DNA of 18,058 nt, from the NCBI GenBank assembly GCA_028565635.1, contig JAOXYB010018961.1:1-18058 (forward strand), read 5' to 3'. The notes beneath the pieces were generated by a model, which made no database searches, had not been told where the DNA came from, and saw only the letters and a program-made list of their open reading frames with translations. This DNA comes from Phoronis ovalis. Lineage: Eukaryota > Phoronida > Phoronidae. This document shows, in pieces, positions 9,422-18,058 of this stretch; the first letter of the stretch is position 1, and every line of letters begins with the position of its first letter. The position numbers were made by a program, and so were the translations under genes.

Positions 9422-12400
9422 CTAAAAACAAAAAAAATAAGGAGAAAAAAATCAAAATCCTTAAAAATATGATCTATTCTTTGTATCAGTCGTTTGAAGA
9501 GCAGTAGGTAGGTGTGCTCTTTACAAACAAGAGATCAAAACTAGCACCGACAGACATACATAGTGCAATTGGAGTAACTTTCAAATGTTTATTGCTAATA
9601 TATTTTTACGAAAAAGAAACAAATATAGTCTAGTTTTTTAACGGTAGCACAGTAAGCTAACTGTCTTCAAACTAAAATTTGCATTTATAGACATTTGTGA
9701 CATTTCCATTATAATTTTACTGTATGACTTATCTGCAACAGATAAAGTTTCTTTCTTCTTTTTTTAGAGCCTCACCTCAAAAAATGTTCCTTCAGTCCTG
9801 ATAATAATATAGATCATGTACAACGGGATGGGCAAAATAGACGCTGACGCCAATAACCAACCAACAGCCACAGCATAAGTAGGATAATGATAACTACCGT
9901 ATGTAGGTAATCCGTAGCCTTGAAGGTTGAAAATCAACACAGCCTAGAATTATTCAAGGTTGTGATTGAAAATCAGTCAAGACAATTTGCATCGCACCAA
10001 TGTTCACGTCTGTCTAACTCCATTCTCCTCTCTGGGGCATGAATTAAGTAAGTATTTGTTTTTTTACCAATGAACGATAAATTAAGTGCACTTAAAATAT
10101 TTTAATTAGTTTTATTTTTTTCAGTAAAAGTACAGTTGAGTAACTGTCAGTCTGAACTGTGAATAATGTTATACTTCAACTATGCCATTTCGATATCTTG
10201 GTAGCTGTCGTAGCTGTGTCCTAAGATTGAATCTAGACACTAATTCATTTGTACATATTGCCTTGAAATCAAAATTGCAGTGGACTTTGGTCAATTTTTC
10301 AATAAGGTTCTCATATCTTTTTGTACCATGACCATTTTTCTTTAAAACTTACAAACATGAGAATAGGTGTCACAAATCTCCATAACACTTCCCACATGAT
10401 CGTCGGTTCATAACCAATCATCATACCAATTTCTTTACGTAATCGTCCACCACCTTAAGAAAGAAAAGTGAAATTAAGAACTCAAGCCAACAATGTAAAT
10501 ACAAATAAAAACATTACGGCGTTGTACATATGCTAGATGAAGGAAATGAAATGTTTCGGAACAGTTGACAAGTATTTTGCATGTTTTTGGTATAATTATG
10601 CTAACACAGTCGGAATATTTGCCAAAATCTGTCTATTGGCTATTGCCTGTGATTGAGCTGAAAACAAATTTAATTTAAAAATAGTAATAACAACGACTAT
10701 ATACGCTGCTTGCAATACATGCATGTATATATGTATGACACATTATATTATATGTTAATATCGGCGGATCTTACCATAAACCCACGAAACGATAATACAT
10801 TCGAACAGCGCAATAACCATCACTGAAAATGCAGCACAATACCAGTCCATTATCTGGAACACATACATTCCACCCTGCAAACATGAGATAGTTTTGTAAA
10901 CTGACATAAATAAAAGTAAGAATCAATATAGCAAAGACAGTAAAATCAGATGATTCTTCTGTTTTTCTTCCAGCACTCGGCAAATTCTTTTAACTTAACT
11001 CATTGTCGTAATGGTGGTTACAACTATTTTTTTAGGTCTCATTCACTAGTTTCTTTTTGGGATACCTACATTGTACGCCTTGCTGACCTCTAAACTGACA
11101 CAAAATGCGGGAATGAGATCGGCAACTTTTACAATCGTGATTTCTACATCCGCGAAGTATATGCTGCGATTAGCTACACGTCTGTAGGTCCGGGAATTAG
11201 TGAAACAGTTTTCAGAAAATTGTTTGAAGCAAAGGTACTGTTCATCAGCTGATTCAGCAATCAGGTGCTTACCCTCGAAACTAGTGGCAAACCAAGCAAA
11301 AATTGAATAACGCAAACCACGCCGCAGCACACAACCTTCTTATCTCGAAGATATTTAGGAAACTCATCAATAAGGCTACTGACCATCGTCTCAAACATTC
11401 CAAACTGAAACGAAATTGAAGGACAGAGTTAAATACGCACATACATTTGAATTTTTGAAAAACTATTAGAATCCGATCCCAAATTTAATTATCCATTCTA
11501 GGTTGCCAAGAGACACACACACGAACAAAATTGGCACCAGATATTTCCCGTAGAACATAGCGATTGTTAACTTATGAAAATAATTAGTCACGCAGTACCT
11601 GTGCGAGCAACTTGCGGAGAGCAACCATCCCGGGACCTTAATTACATGTGGAGTATGACAGAATTTTAAGAGAGTCATGCGATATACTTTTTACATGCGC
11701 AGATCTCTTTCTCTCATACTCTGATATCCCTAGCGATTTGATTTCAAACCTACTTGGCTGTCAAGACCTAAGGTAAGTAGCATCAAGAAAAAGCATATTG
11801 ACCAGAATGGAGAGATTGGTAGTTTAGTGATGGCTTCCGGGTAGGCAACAAATGCTAAGCCAGGACCTGCAAAAATGAAAACAAGCTGATAAAATAAGGT
11901 AGAACTGAATCTGCAAGTCCGAAGTCATTTATTGAAATATTTCCAATTAATACTAAAATCGAGTAATTCACATGTCAATTACAAGAGTTATTTATAAACA
12001 CAGAGCGAGGACTATTGTATTTGATGATCACAGAGGTAAAGTCAAGTCAAGTTATCATGGCGAATAAAACTACACTTTTTTCGGCTTGCTTATATATACA
12101 ATGTATATGACGTATATGGTATATAAATCATAACATAGATAATGATATTACAGATCTCGATAGATCTACCACTATTCTCCATTGTACCTACCACTAGTAA
12201 TGACGTCTGATATTGACACTTTAGCTTCTTTGGCCATGAAACCAATGACGGAGAAAATAACAAATCCGGCATAAAAGCTTGTGAAGCAATTGACCAAAGG
12301 CACAATTATTGCGTCCCTGCAAGCAGAACAGCATTTTTGGGATAATTAAAAGCATTTACACAATAGCAGGGGATACAAGTATCTTAGTTATATTAGTCCC

Positions 12401-15400
12401 AGCTATAATATATCGTTCCTATAAAATTACAAAAATAAGTTAGTTGACAAATAATTCTTTCTAAATCATCTATAAAATTGAAAATGTAAATGAAATTATA
12501 TTAGTAAATAAGAACTGATTTTTGACATAAAAGTGACAATTTTTGATGCTTTAAATGCTAAATTAGCCTCAAGTGTCACACTCGCATTTTCTCAATATCC
12601 CCTGTTGGATGCCAGACTTAAAACTCAAACACTATTTCCCTTACAACATACTTACTAACTTACCTGTACACATTATTATGGAATTTATTGTAACTTGACA
12701 TGGTGATTAATCCTCCCCAAGCTGGCCCCAAAGAGTAAAAGATCTGCAACGCTGCTTCACCCCAAACTTGTAGGTTAGCTAACTTACTCATATCGGGGTA
12801 AAGGTAAAACTCGAGACCATCCAAAGCGCCATCTAGGGTTAATCCCCGAATCAGTAAACAGGTTAGAAATATGTACGGTGCGGTAGCCGTTACATATACA
12901 ACCTACAATATTAATATAGCGTAAAAAACTTGGAAACGTTATTTTAATAAGCATCAATATTTTGTAAATGTTTTGTGAGACACAGATCAACATTTTCTAA
13001 AAATAAGCCCGTTCGAAAATTCTATAAGCCGGTATAAGCTTTTTGCATATTTGTGTGCGAAAAGCGAACAAACACATCGTATTTTTGCAACATACGCCCT
13101 TTATTAGCGGTGTTTTCTCGGAGTTGGTAGTTTACACTAAAATGAGAGCGTTTGGTGAATTTATGTATAGGAAACATTTGTTGGTCACGTGTTGGTAAAT
13201 ATTAATGGAAGCTTTAATGCAGTACAATGTCTTATATGTCTTACTTCACTGAAAACTCGGTGGTTCTATTAAGGATCAGACATAATCCAAAAAGAGAACA
13301 GTCAATAGACAGAGAATAATCAAGAGAATAGACATTTATTTATTGCAGCCGCTGGTCAGAGGAGGCGCTTCTTTAATTGTTCTGCCTTTCAAAGTGGCCT
13401 ATACTAAGAGGGGGATGCTTAATAAGGGTAGTAGCATGAATTTGGAAAATACAGTAACCTCATTAGCTTTAAGAAGCTCTTGGAAACGATATTAATCACG
13501 TAGGTAGCACGACTTTGTACAGTATCCACAAGTTTGTTGATAATTACTATATACACGGAAGACGTAGATGTGCTCAGTATCAGATTCAATATATCTTTTT
13601 CAACCTGTGTATACCCACTGTACACAGACACAGTTGTCATTCTAGACCAGCTTATTAAAACTTTCCGAATGGCCTTATTTTCAAAGGCTTCACAGCTGGT
13701 TGATGCAATTTTGCAATGTGGGTCACATTAATAACCACAATCTTTGTTTTTAACGAAATTCCATATTCTTTTTTTGTGAAAAAATATAATGGGTCATATT
13801 ATAACAACACGTATATGCCAACAAGACCAATAGCTCCAACATCATATTTTGTTCCTAAAATATGTCTACAGTCATAACCTTTAGAACTTGGAGCTATTTA
13901 TCCTGATACAAGTTTACTAATTAAAAACAAGCACATTTTTCAGAAGTTAGTCCAGAAATAAACTATACTGAAATCCAGTTTCAGGGCTGATATGTTGACT
14001 AAAATGAATCTCCTAGATTCAAATTTTCATTGCTGCCTTACATCCCAGAGTAACAAGACAATAGGGTAGTCTAACACCAGAGTGGATAACAACAAAACAG
14101 GTTATTTCTGGCCTTGTTCTAGCCTATACTAAGCAAGAAAAAGTTGTAGTAAGTTTTAAACCAAATTATCTTCATACTTTTTTCTATAAGGCTCAAAATA
14201 CGTTCAAAATGTTTCAATTTCTTCGAGAGAACAGCTCAATGCAAACGATGCTTTCTTTCTGCATGAAAAATTTAATATGTTGGATATAATAGGGGTTCAA
14301 AAAGAAAAAGGCAGTATTTTCTAAAATAATCGTCCTTTAAGATTTGGGAGTCGATTGTTAGAGAGGAGACGGTTATTGAAATATTGGTCGATTATTAGAG
14401 AAAATACTGTAATTGATTTTTTCAATTATATTTAATTCATAAATCCGAATACTAGTACTTAATTCATTTTGTAACATTATAAACTTAATACAACTTTAAT
14501 GGACATGAGATCTGAGATAGCTCGAAATGCAAGGTGATATATTAAAGCCTGAAAACACGTTCTAGAAATACAATATTTGAAGTCGATGCTGTAACATTAC
14601 TTGTGCTCACTCTGCTGAGTTGGCTTGGTCACGTGGTTCAGTTCGGCTTCCCAACAGATTCATGTCGACATTCCTGATATTCGTTTAAGAGAAAAAAAGC
14701 AACAGGTTATAGACTTACGTCGAATAAAATGTTGTAGTGACTTCGTTAAATAGATTCTAAATTTTGCGTGCCAAAAGTGTTAATCACGAATTTTTGTGGA
14801 TGAAATTTGAGCGTAAACAATCATGTATTTGAGAAAAGCACGGTTTCTTGAAACATTCCTCTACATTTCTTTGATTTGAATAATTAAAATGGTAGTAAAT
14901 ATATAGCTATGATTTGAAAATTGTTACAATCCTTAATTTTCTCTTTGACCACTTACGTGGTTATGAACTTAGGAAAAGACATTCAGAAAGTGATTTTCAC
15001 GTTGACAGCTGATTTTTTAAAACGTATAAAATTCCATAAATTATTTCTTTTAAGAATTCACTAATTGTCAGAAGGAAGAAAAAAGTGTTTGAAAATTGAC
15101 TAGTTGTCAGGAGGAAGACATAAGTGTTTGAATAGCTTTTCCCGTAAGATAATACCACGACATCATTTTAGAAACTTTAATATTACGTAATTAAATACTG
15201 TTTTGAACTAGGAACCGATGGCATGGAAGCGACTGCAATTGGAACCCTAAATGTATTATCGACTGATAGACTCGCAAATTATAAACCTTTTACATATAAA
15301 CATAATACAAAGTCCTGATTTTACACACAGCAGTTGTTAAACCTAATCTAACTAGGATATAACAAAATCCTAAAAAGATTGCCAGCAATTAATGTCATCA

Positions 15401-18058
15401 TTCCAAGGTTATAATCCCTGTTCATATGACACAGGCAAAATGCATGATGATTACACCTTCATCCTATCTGCAACAAAAAGTTTGTAAGCAGAGTTTGTTA
15501 TATCCTAGATCTCAGGAATAACCTAGCTTCCATACAGAGTTCTACGGACCTCTCCGATGAGACTAAGCAGAACATTACATAGACCGGCTTGAATCCAGCC
15601 ATTCCGCCAAGGGTTCCGTCTGGGAACAATAATTTGGGAAGTACGGAAAAAGAAACGTGGAGGACTTTACTGTGCCTGATATAACAACTATAATTAAAGT
15701 TTCTAAAATGGAGCCGCAGACAACAAAGAATACATGTTGATCAACTTGGAAACGGAACAACTGTGGCGTACCTTCTGAAACAAAGGGACTTCGAATTCAT
15801 GCGCCTGCAACAGCGTAAAATTTAGAAAATCGTTAAGCAAATAATTGCACCATAAATAACGACTAATACACATATAATAGGTTGACTGTACCCACATGAA
15901 TGTTGTGTATCCAAGTTTGAACTGAGTACGCTTGCTACTAACTTCTCACTTAACAACGACATCAGCTTGTTTACACTCGTACATACGTGGTCCTCGTTAT
16001 ATATCGGAATCGCTCTTAACTGTTCACTTCTCATATCTCGAATCAAATTTCTATAAATTCTATAAGTGTGCATTTTATTTCCGACAATTTATAACAAAAT
16101 CCAACCGTGAAATATGGTATAAGTGTTTGGCTGCGAATTTACAGGTGTGAACATGTGGAAATTATGATGGAGATATGAGAAACGGTAACACATAAGGAAT
16201 TGGAGCGTTCTATCGACACATAAAAAGGCTAGATTTTTTTTTATTGTAATATTTCTGTGGCAAAGCCATTTTACTTTACAAATGGTAGCTGCTACTTTAT
16301 ATTTTGCATTATAGTTTCTAGTTATAGAGTTAATGACGTTAGTAAGTGAAGAAATTATTAAGCTGCGTTGACTGTCAATATTTCTCCGAAACATAGAATA
16401 ATACAAAACATAACATATAATTACCTTTCCAGACGATTCGACGCCCTTACAGAGACAGAGAAATACAATTACCCAGGCAAGCATGAGACATAGTAATAAC
16501 TGCCATCTGATTCCACCTAGATCTTCGATACCCGGAGATAACTCCAAGACATTATACCTGTAATGTAAATACAACTTGTAAACAAGTCCAGGAAACCAAT
16601 GCATTGGGTAATCTCTATTTTTACGTCAAACAAAATAATCATGTGACTAAAATGTTATAAAATCATAAGAATGAATTAAGAACATCCTAGATATATTATT
16701 TTTTTATATGCAGCTCTAAAAATGTCAAAAATGTATAAAAACATTTTTTGATGTAATTATGGTGATATACCCCAGTGTGTTCAGCTGTAACACACGAGTT
16801 ATCAACTCGTTTTAACTATGAACAGTCATAGGTATAACGACCTTTACATAGATATGTAATGCGGTCTGTAAAAAAAATTCAAACCTACTGCCAATATTCT
16901 TCTGCTGGTGTCATTTTTTTAGTTGTATCATTTATTGTGCCTAGGCCATTAAACACAGTTACAGTCATGTTCGCAACTCCAGAACTGTTCAACCCAGACA
17001 CACCATAAATTGACTCCGTAGAATTTACGGTAATGTTTGGATTCCTTTCTCGACATATCGTTGTATTTTGGCAATTTGACCATGGCAGTTCAGAAGTAAA
17101 GGAATGGAATAGGTAGTACAAAGCCCAGGTAAGGATGATATTGTAATATATACAACAAATTCCCGACACAACAATCATGCCATATCCAAGACCTGGAACA
17201 AATTTGAAAGTGCATTTTCTTTCGATATATCGTGCAGTGTTTCATGATAACAGACAAAAAATAAATAATAGCTACAATTCCTTTTTATTATTGCACTGCG
17301 CTATAAATAGGAGTCTGTACTAAAGTTTAAATTAGTAACGTATTGGATATTTTGTAGTGGAGTATACTTACCTTTAAAAAGAGGACAAAGGTTCCACATG
17401 CTAATAGGACTAGCGCTTGAAAATTGTCCTAGAGACAACTCCAGAAAAAATAATGGCACGCCACACAAAAACAAAAACGTGAAATATGGAATGAGAAAGG
17501 CGCCTGAAAAGTATTAATATTGTTATATTTATGTATTTTTTAATATCGCTGTTTCAAAAAATAATCTCTTGATGAAAGTCGGCTGAGGAATTTGCCAAGC
17601 ATAGCAAAATGCAACATAGCAATATCACTGTCTCTCCTATTTTGATAGCAATATTATGATATAAATTTAATGTTTACTGTTGTAGCTGATTTTTACGAGT
17701 CTGAACTCTGGTTGTGTACGCAGTTTGTTGACACTCTTGAGCAGCGGATATATGAACACATATTAATCGTTTACTCAAATCATCCTCTTTGTCTTTTTTT
17801 TTGTACGTGTACCCATTTTCGGAACTGAACTTCTGAATGTTACTTACCTCCGCCGTTTCTCATACAAAGGTACGGGAATCGCCATAAGTTTCCGAGACCA
17901 ACAGCATAACCAATACAAGACAGCAAAAACTCTATTTTGTTTCCCCAGTTTCCGCGGTCTGTGTTCTCATCACTTGACGAAGTGGTCTGGCTACTTTTGG
18001 ATGATAAACACTCGGATTTTTCTGTCTCCTCACGTGTTACCTTCCATAAAAATATATA
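9191..18058 (-). CDS. SLC6A5-like: Sodium- and chloride-dependent amino-acid transporter (SLC6, glycine transporter-like), 5'-partial
   Basis: Twelve exons: >18058..17848, 17503..17372, 17192..16889, 16557..16425, 12902..12664, 12316..12192, 11866..11754, 11404..11273, 10874..10775, 10453..10353, 9943..9776, 9421..9191. They total 1989 nt (662 residues plus stop), every join keeps frame, and all introns are GT-AG. SLC6 proteins couple Na+ and Cl- gradients to uptake of amino acids or transmitters across the plasma membrane, with 12 membrane helices. Seen here (numbering from the window edge): TM1 GYAVGLGN (50-57) with Gly54 where monoamine carriers have Asp, hence amino-acid type; Na+ site residues Ala52, Val53, Asn57, Asn349, Asp417, Ser418; chloride residues Tyr77, Gln313, Ser317, Asn349, Ser353; TM3 Tyr131; a second extracellular loop with Cys155/Cys161 and six N-glycosylation sequons. 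TM6 has SLGPAWGG. The tail motif [11 protein letters not shown] is typical of the glycine/proline/ATB0,+ branch. Substrate is inferred; the start codon is outside the window. Confidence 0.96.
9776..9943 (-). CDS. SLC6A5-like: SLC6 exon with end of TM11 and TM12
   Basis: 168 nt, 56 codons; acceptor AATTCTAG, donor GAG|GTGAGG. Encodes [40 protein letters not shown] and [32 protein letters not shown] matches the glycine-transporter extracellular loop 6/TM12 pattern. Confidence 0.95.
10353..10453 (-). CDS. SLC6A5-like: SLC6 exon with TM10-11 loop and start of TM11
   Basis: 101 nt; acceptor TTTCTTAAG, donor TTT|GTAAGT. Encodes [16 protein letters not shown], then [17 protein letters not shown]. 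The MMIG motif and WRFVTP are conserved in the family. Confidence 0.95.
10775..10874 (-). CDS. SLC6A5-like: SLC6 exon with TM10
   Basis: 100 nt; acceptor GTTTGCAG, donor TATG|GTAAGA. Encodes [20 protein letters not shown] and [14 protein letters not shown]. The GG(M/I)Y start and WVYG end are family landmarks. Confidence 0.96.
11273..11404 (-). CDS. SLC6A5-like: SLC6 exon with end of TM8 and TM9
   Basis: 132 nt; acceptor CGTTTCAG, donor AGG|GTAAGC. Encodes [40 protein letters not shown] and LVSR, close to the [14 protein letters not shown]-type intracellular segment of glycine transporters. Confidence 0.96.
11754..11866 (-). CDS. SLC6A5-like: SLC6 exon with extracellular loop 4 and first part of TM8
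   Basis: 113 nt; acceptor TTTTTGCAG, donor CAA|GTAGGT. Encodes [20 protein letters not shown] and [18 protein letters not shown]. Asp417-Ser418 (LDSQ) are the second sodium-site residues. Confidence 0.96.
12192..12316 (-). CDS. SLC6A5-like: SLC6 exon with TM7
   Basis: 125 nt; acceptor GCTTGCAG, donor AGTG|GTAGGT. Encodes [20 protein letters not shown] and [20 protein letters not shown]. Asn349 and Ser353 are present; Ser353 replaces the Glu that makes bacterial LeuT chloride-independent. Confidence 0.96.
12664..12902 (-). CDS. SLC6A5-like: SLC6 exon with TM5, extracellular loop 3 and TM6
   Basis: 239 nt; acceptor ATTGTAG, donor TACAG|GTAAGTT. TM5 [20 protein letters not shown], loop [16 protein letters not shown], then [19 protein letters not shown] and [15 protein letters not shown]. 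Gln313 and Ser317 are chloride/sodium site residues. Gly319-Pro320-Ala321-Trp322 form the unwound substrate segment. Confidence 0.97.
14312..14409. mobile_element. Short MITE-like inverted-repeat element
   Basis: Left end CAGTATTTTCTAAAATAATCG (14312 onward, 21 bases) pairs with the reverse complement of 14389-14409, which reads CAGTATTTTCTCTAATAATC plus G; they differ at two positions. The centre has a related direct pair, GTCGATT(G/A)TTAGAGA, at 14350-14364 and 14387-14401. The 98-bp body is non-coding. No target-site duplication is evident, so the boundaries may extend a few bases. Confidence 0.65.
15055..15132 (+). repeat. 39-bp tandem duplication in SLC6 intron 4
   Basis: Copies 15055-15093 and 15094-15132 share AATT-ACTA-TTGTCAG-AGGAAGA and AAGTGTTTGAA, with five mismatches over 39 bases. 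Confidence 0.85.
16425..16557 (-). CDS. SLC6A5-like: SLC6 exon with TM4
   Basis: 133 nt; acceptor CAG before 16557, donor AAG|GTAATTA, phase 0 at the end. Encodes [20 protein letters not shown], the TM4 segment [15 protein letters not shown] and CKGVESSGK. Open frame on either side of the exon is intron. Confidence 0.97.
16775..16810. repeat. Two adjacent small hairpins in an SLC6 intron
   Basis: GTGTGTT...AACACAC (16775-16781 with 16789-16795) and ACGAGTT-ATC-AACTCGT (16794-16810) are perfect 7-bp stems that abut each other in the intron between the TM3 and TM4 exons. No RNA family is recognised. Confidence 0.5.
16889..17192 (-). CDS. SLC6A5-like: SLC6 exon with TM3 and glycosylated extracellular loop 2
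   Basis: 304 nt; acceptor TTCCAG, donor CA|GTAGGT. TM3 contains IYYNIILTW. The loop has the cysteine pair CQNTTIC and sequons at N157, N167, N171, N183, N189 and N202, then TPAEEYWQ. The donor must be CA|GTAGGT, since reading on gives TAG; the CA is completed to Gln by the next exon. Confidence 0.96.
17372..17503 (-). CDS. SLC6A5-like: SLC6 exon with TM2
   Basis: Acceptor TTTTCAG, donor AAAG|GTAAGTA, 132 nt. Encodes [20 protein letters not shown], then LELSLGQF and WNLCPLFKG. Tyr in LIPYF corresponds to a chloride-coordinating tyrosine; LELSLGQ is the conserved TM2/first intracellular loop motif. Confidence 0.97.
17848..18058 (-). CDS. SLC6A5-like: SLC6 exon with N-terminal tail and TM1 (partial at window edge)
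   Basis: 70 codons plus one base, donor GGAG|GTAAGTA. A Ser/Thr/Glu-rich cytosolic tail precedes [20 protein letters not shown] and [14 protein letters not shown], the signature TM1 with its unwound centre. No in-frame Met precedes this; the ATG at about 18046 is out of frame and soon hits TGA. The exon therefore begins beyond the window, or at a weak acceptor such as AAG near 18041. Confidence 0.93.

Larger units (their letters stand above)
9422..12663 (-). other. Seven short SLC6 introns (9422-12663)
   Basis: Introns at 9422-9775, 9944-10352, 10454-10774, 10875-11272, 11405-11753, 11867-12191 and 12317-12663, each about 320-410 bp, AT-rich and GT-AG. No further exon, RNA gene or mobile element was recognised. 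The intron at 11867-12191 contains a small inverted repeat, AGATCT twice around 12151-12166. Confidence 0.75.
12903..16424 (-). other. Large SLC6 intron 4 (3.5 kb)
   Basis: About ten times longer than the other introns of the gene. It separates TM4 from TM5. It contains a MITE-like element (14312-14409), a 39-bp tandem pair (15055-15132), an 11-bp inverted repeat (13829-13839 with 13888-13898) and a coding-like patch (15540-15810). The rest is AT-rich and unremarkable. Confidence 0.75.

Noticed and set aside
13419-13731. Overlapping 73-codon minus and 65-codon plus frames
   Set aside because: Both are intronic, with no motif and no splice support; mutual antisense open frames in AT-rich sequence.
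15575-15760. Possible rhodopsin-type receptor TM1 ([13 protein letters not shown])
   Set aside because: The key Asn of the GN motif is Glu, the frame ends soon after, and no other helix is found; reported only as a coding-like patch.
16089-16604. 171-codon minus-strand open frame taken as a single gene
   Set aside because: Only 16425-16557 is a real exon (SLC6 TM4); the rest is intron read through both splice sites.
1-18058. Bacterial or phage-type systems (CRISPR array, operons, toxin-antitoxin, integron)
   Set aside because: No regularly spaced repeats, no ribosome-binding-site-led gene clusters; genes are spliced and metazoan.

Overview
The window is a piece of a metazoan nuclear genome, not a bacterial or mobile-element genome. 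It is AT-rich. Two multi-exon genes on the minus strand have canonical GT-AG introns of about 180 bp to 3.5 kb, with low-complexity tracts and small inverted-repeat elements between and inside the genes. A TIKI-type Wnt protease next to a vertebrate-like SLC6 amino-acid transporter fits a non-dipteran invertebrate. A lophotrochozoan such as a mollusc or brachiopod is plausible, but that is inference.

Layout by region: (1) 1-2857 has no recognised exon. It is probably the next TIKI intron, with one coding-like minus-strand scrap at 499-681. (2) 2858-5045, minus strand, holds the first two coding exons of a TIKI (TRABD2-like) membrane metalloprotease: a short signal-peptide exon (4941-5045) and a 187-codon exon (2858-3418). 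They join in phase 0. The C-terminal part is not in the window. (3) 5046-9132 is intergenic. It contains a 41-bp tandem duplication, a 235-bp MITE-like element with 13-bp perfect terminal inverted repeats and a 5-bp target-site duplication, a diverged direct repeat pair, a 16-base C run and an AG microsatellite. (4) 9191-18058, minus strand, holds twelve exons of a sodium- and chloride-dependent amino-acid transporter (SLC6, glycine transporter-like). The exons sum to 1989 nt, read through 662 residues without a frame break and end at a TAA. Only the N-terminal end lies outside the window. The 3.5-kb fourth intron carries a second short MITE-like element, a 39-bp tandem duplication and a coding-like patch.

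The genes share strand orientation (SLC6 upstream, TIKI about 4.1 kb downstream) but have unrelated biochemistry: amino-acid uptake at the plasma membrane versus N-terminal trimming of Wnt proteins. Nothing shows that they work together.

I looked for an undescribed system and did not find a convincing one. The best leads are the 235-bp inverted-repeat element, a 134-codon open frame beginning inside the transporter's last exon, a diverged repeat with an acidic/proline-rich coding-like frame, and unassigned coding-like patches at 499-681 and 15540-15810.
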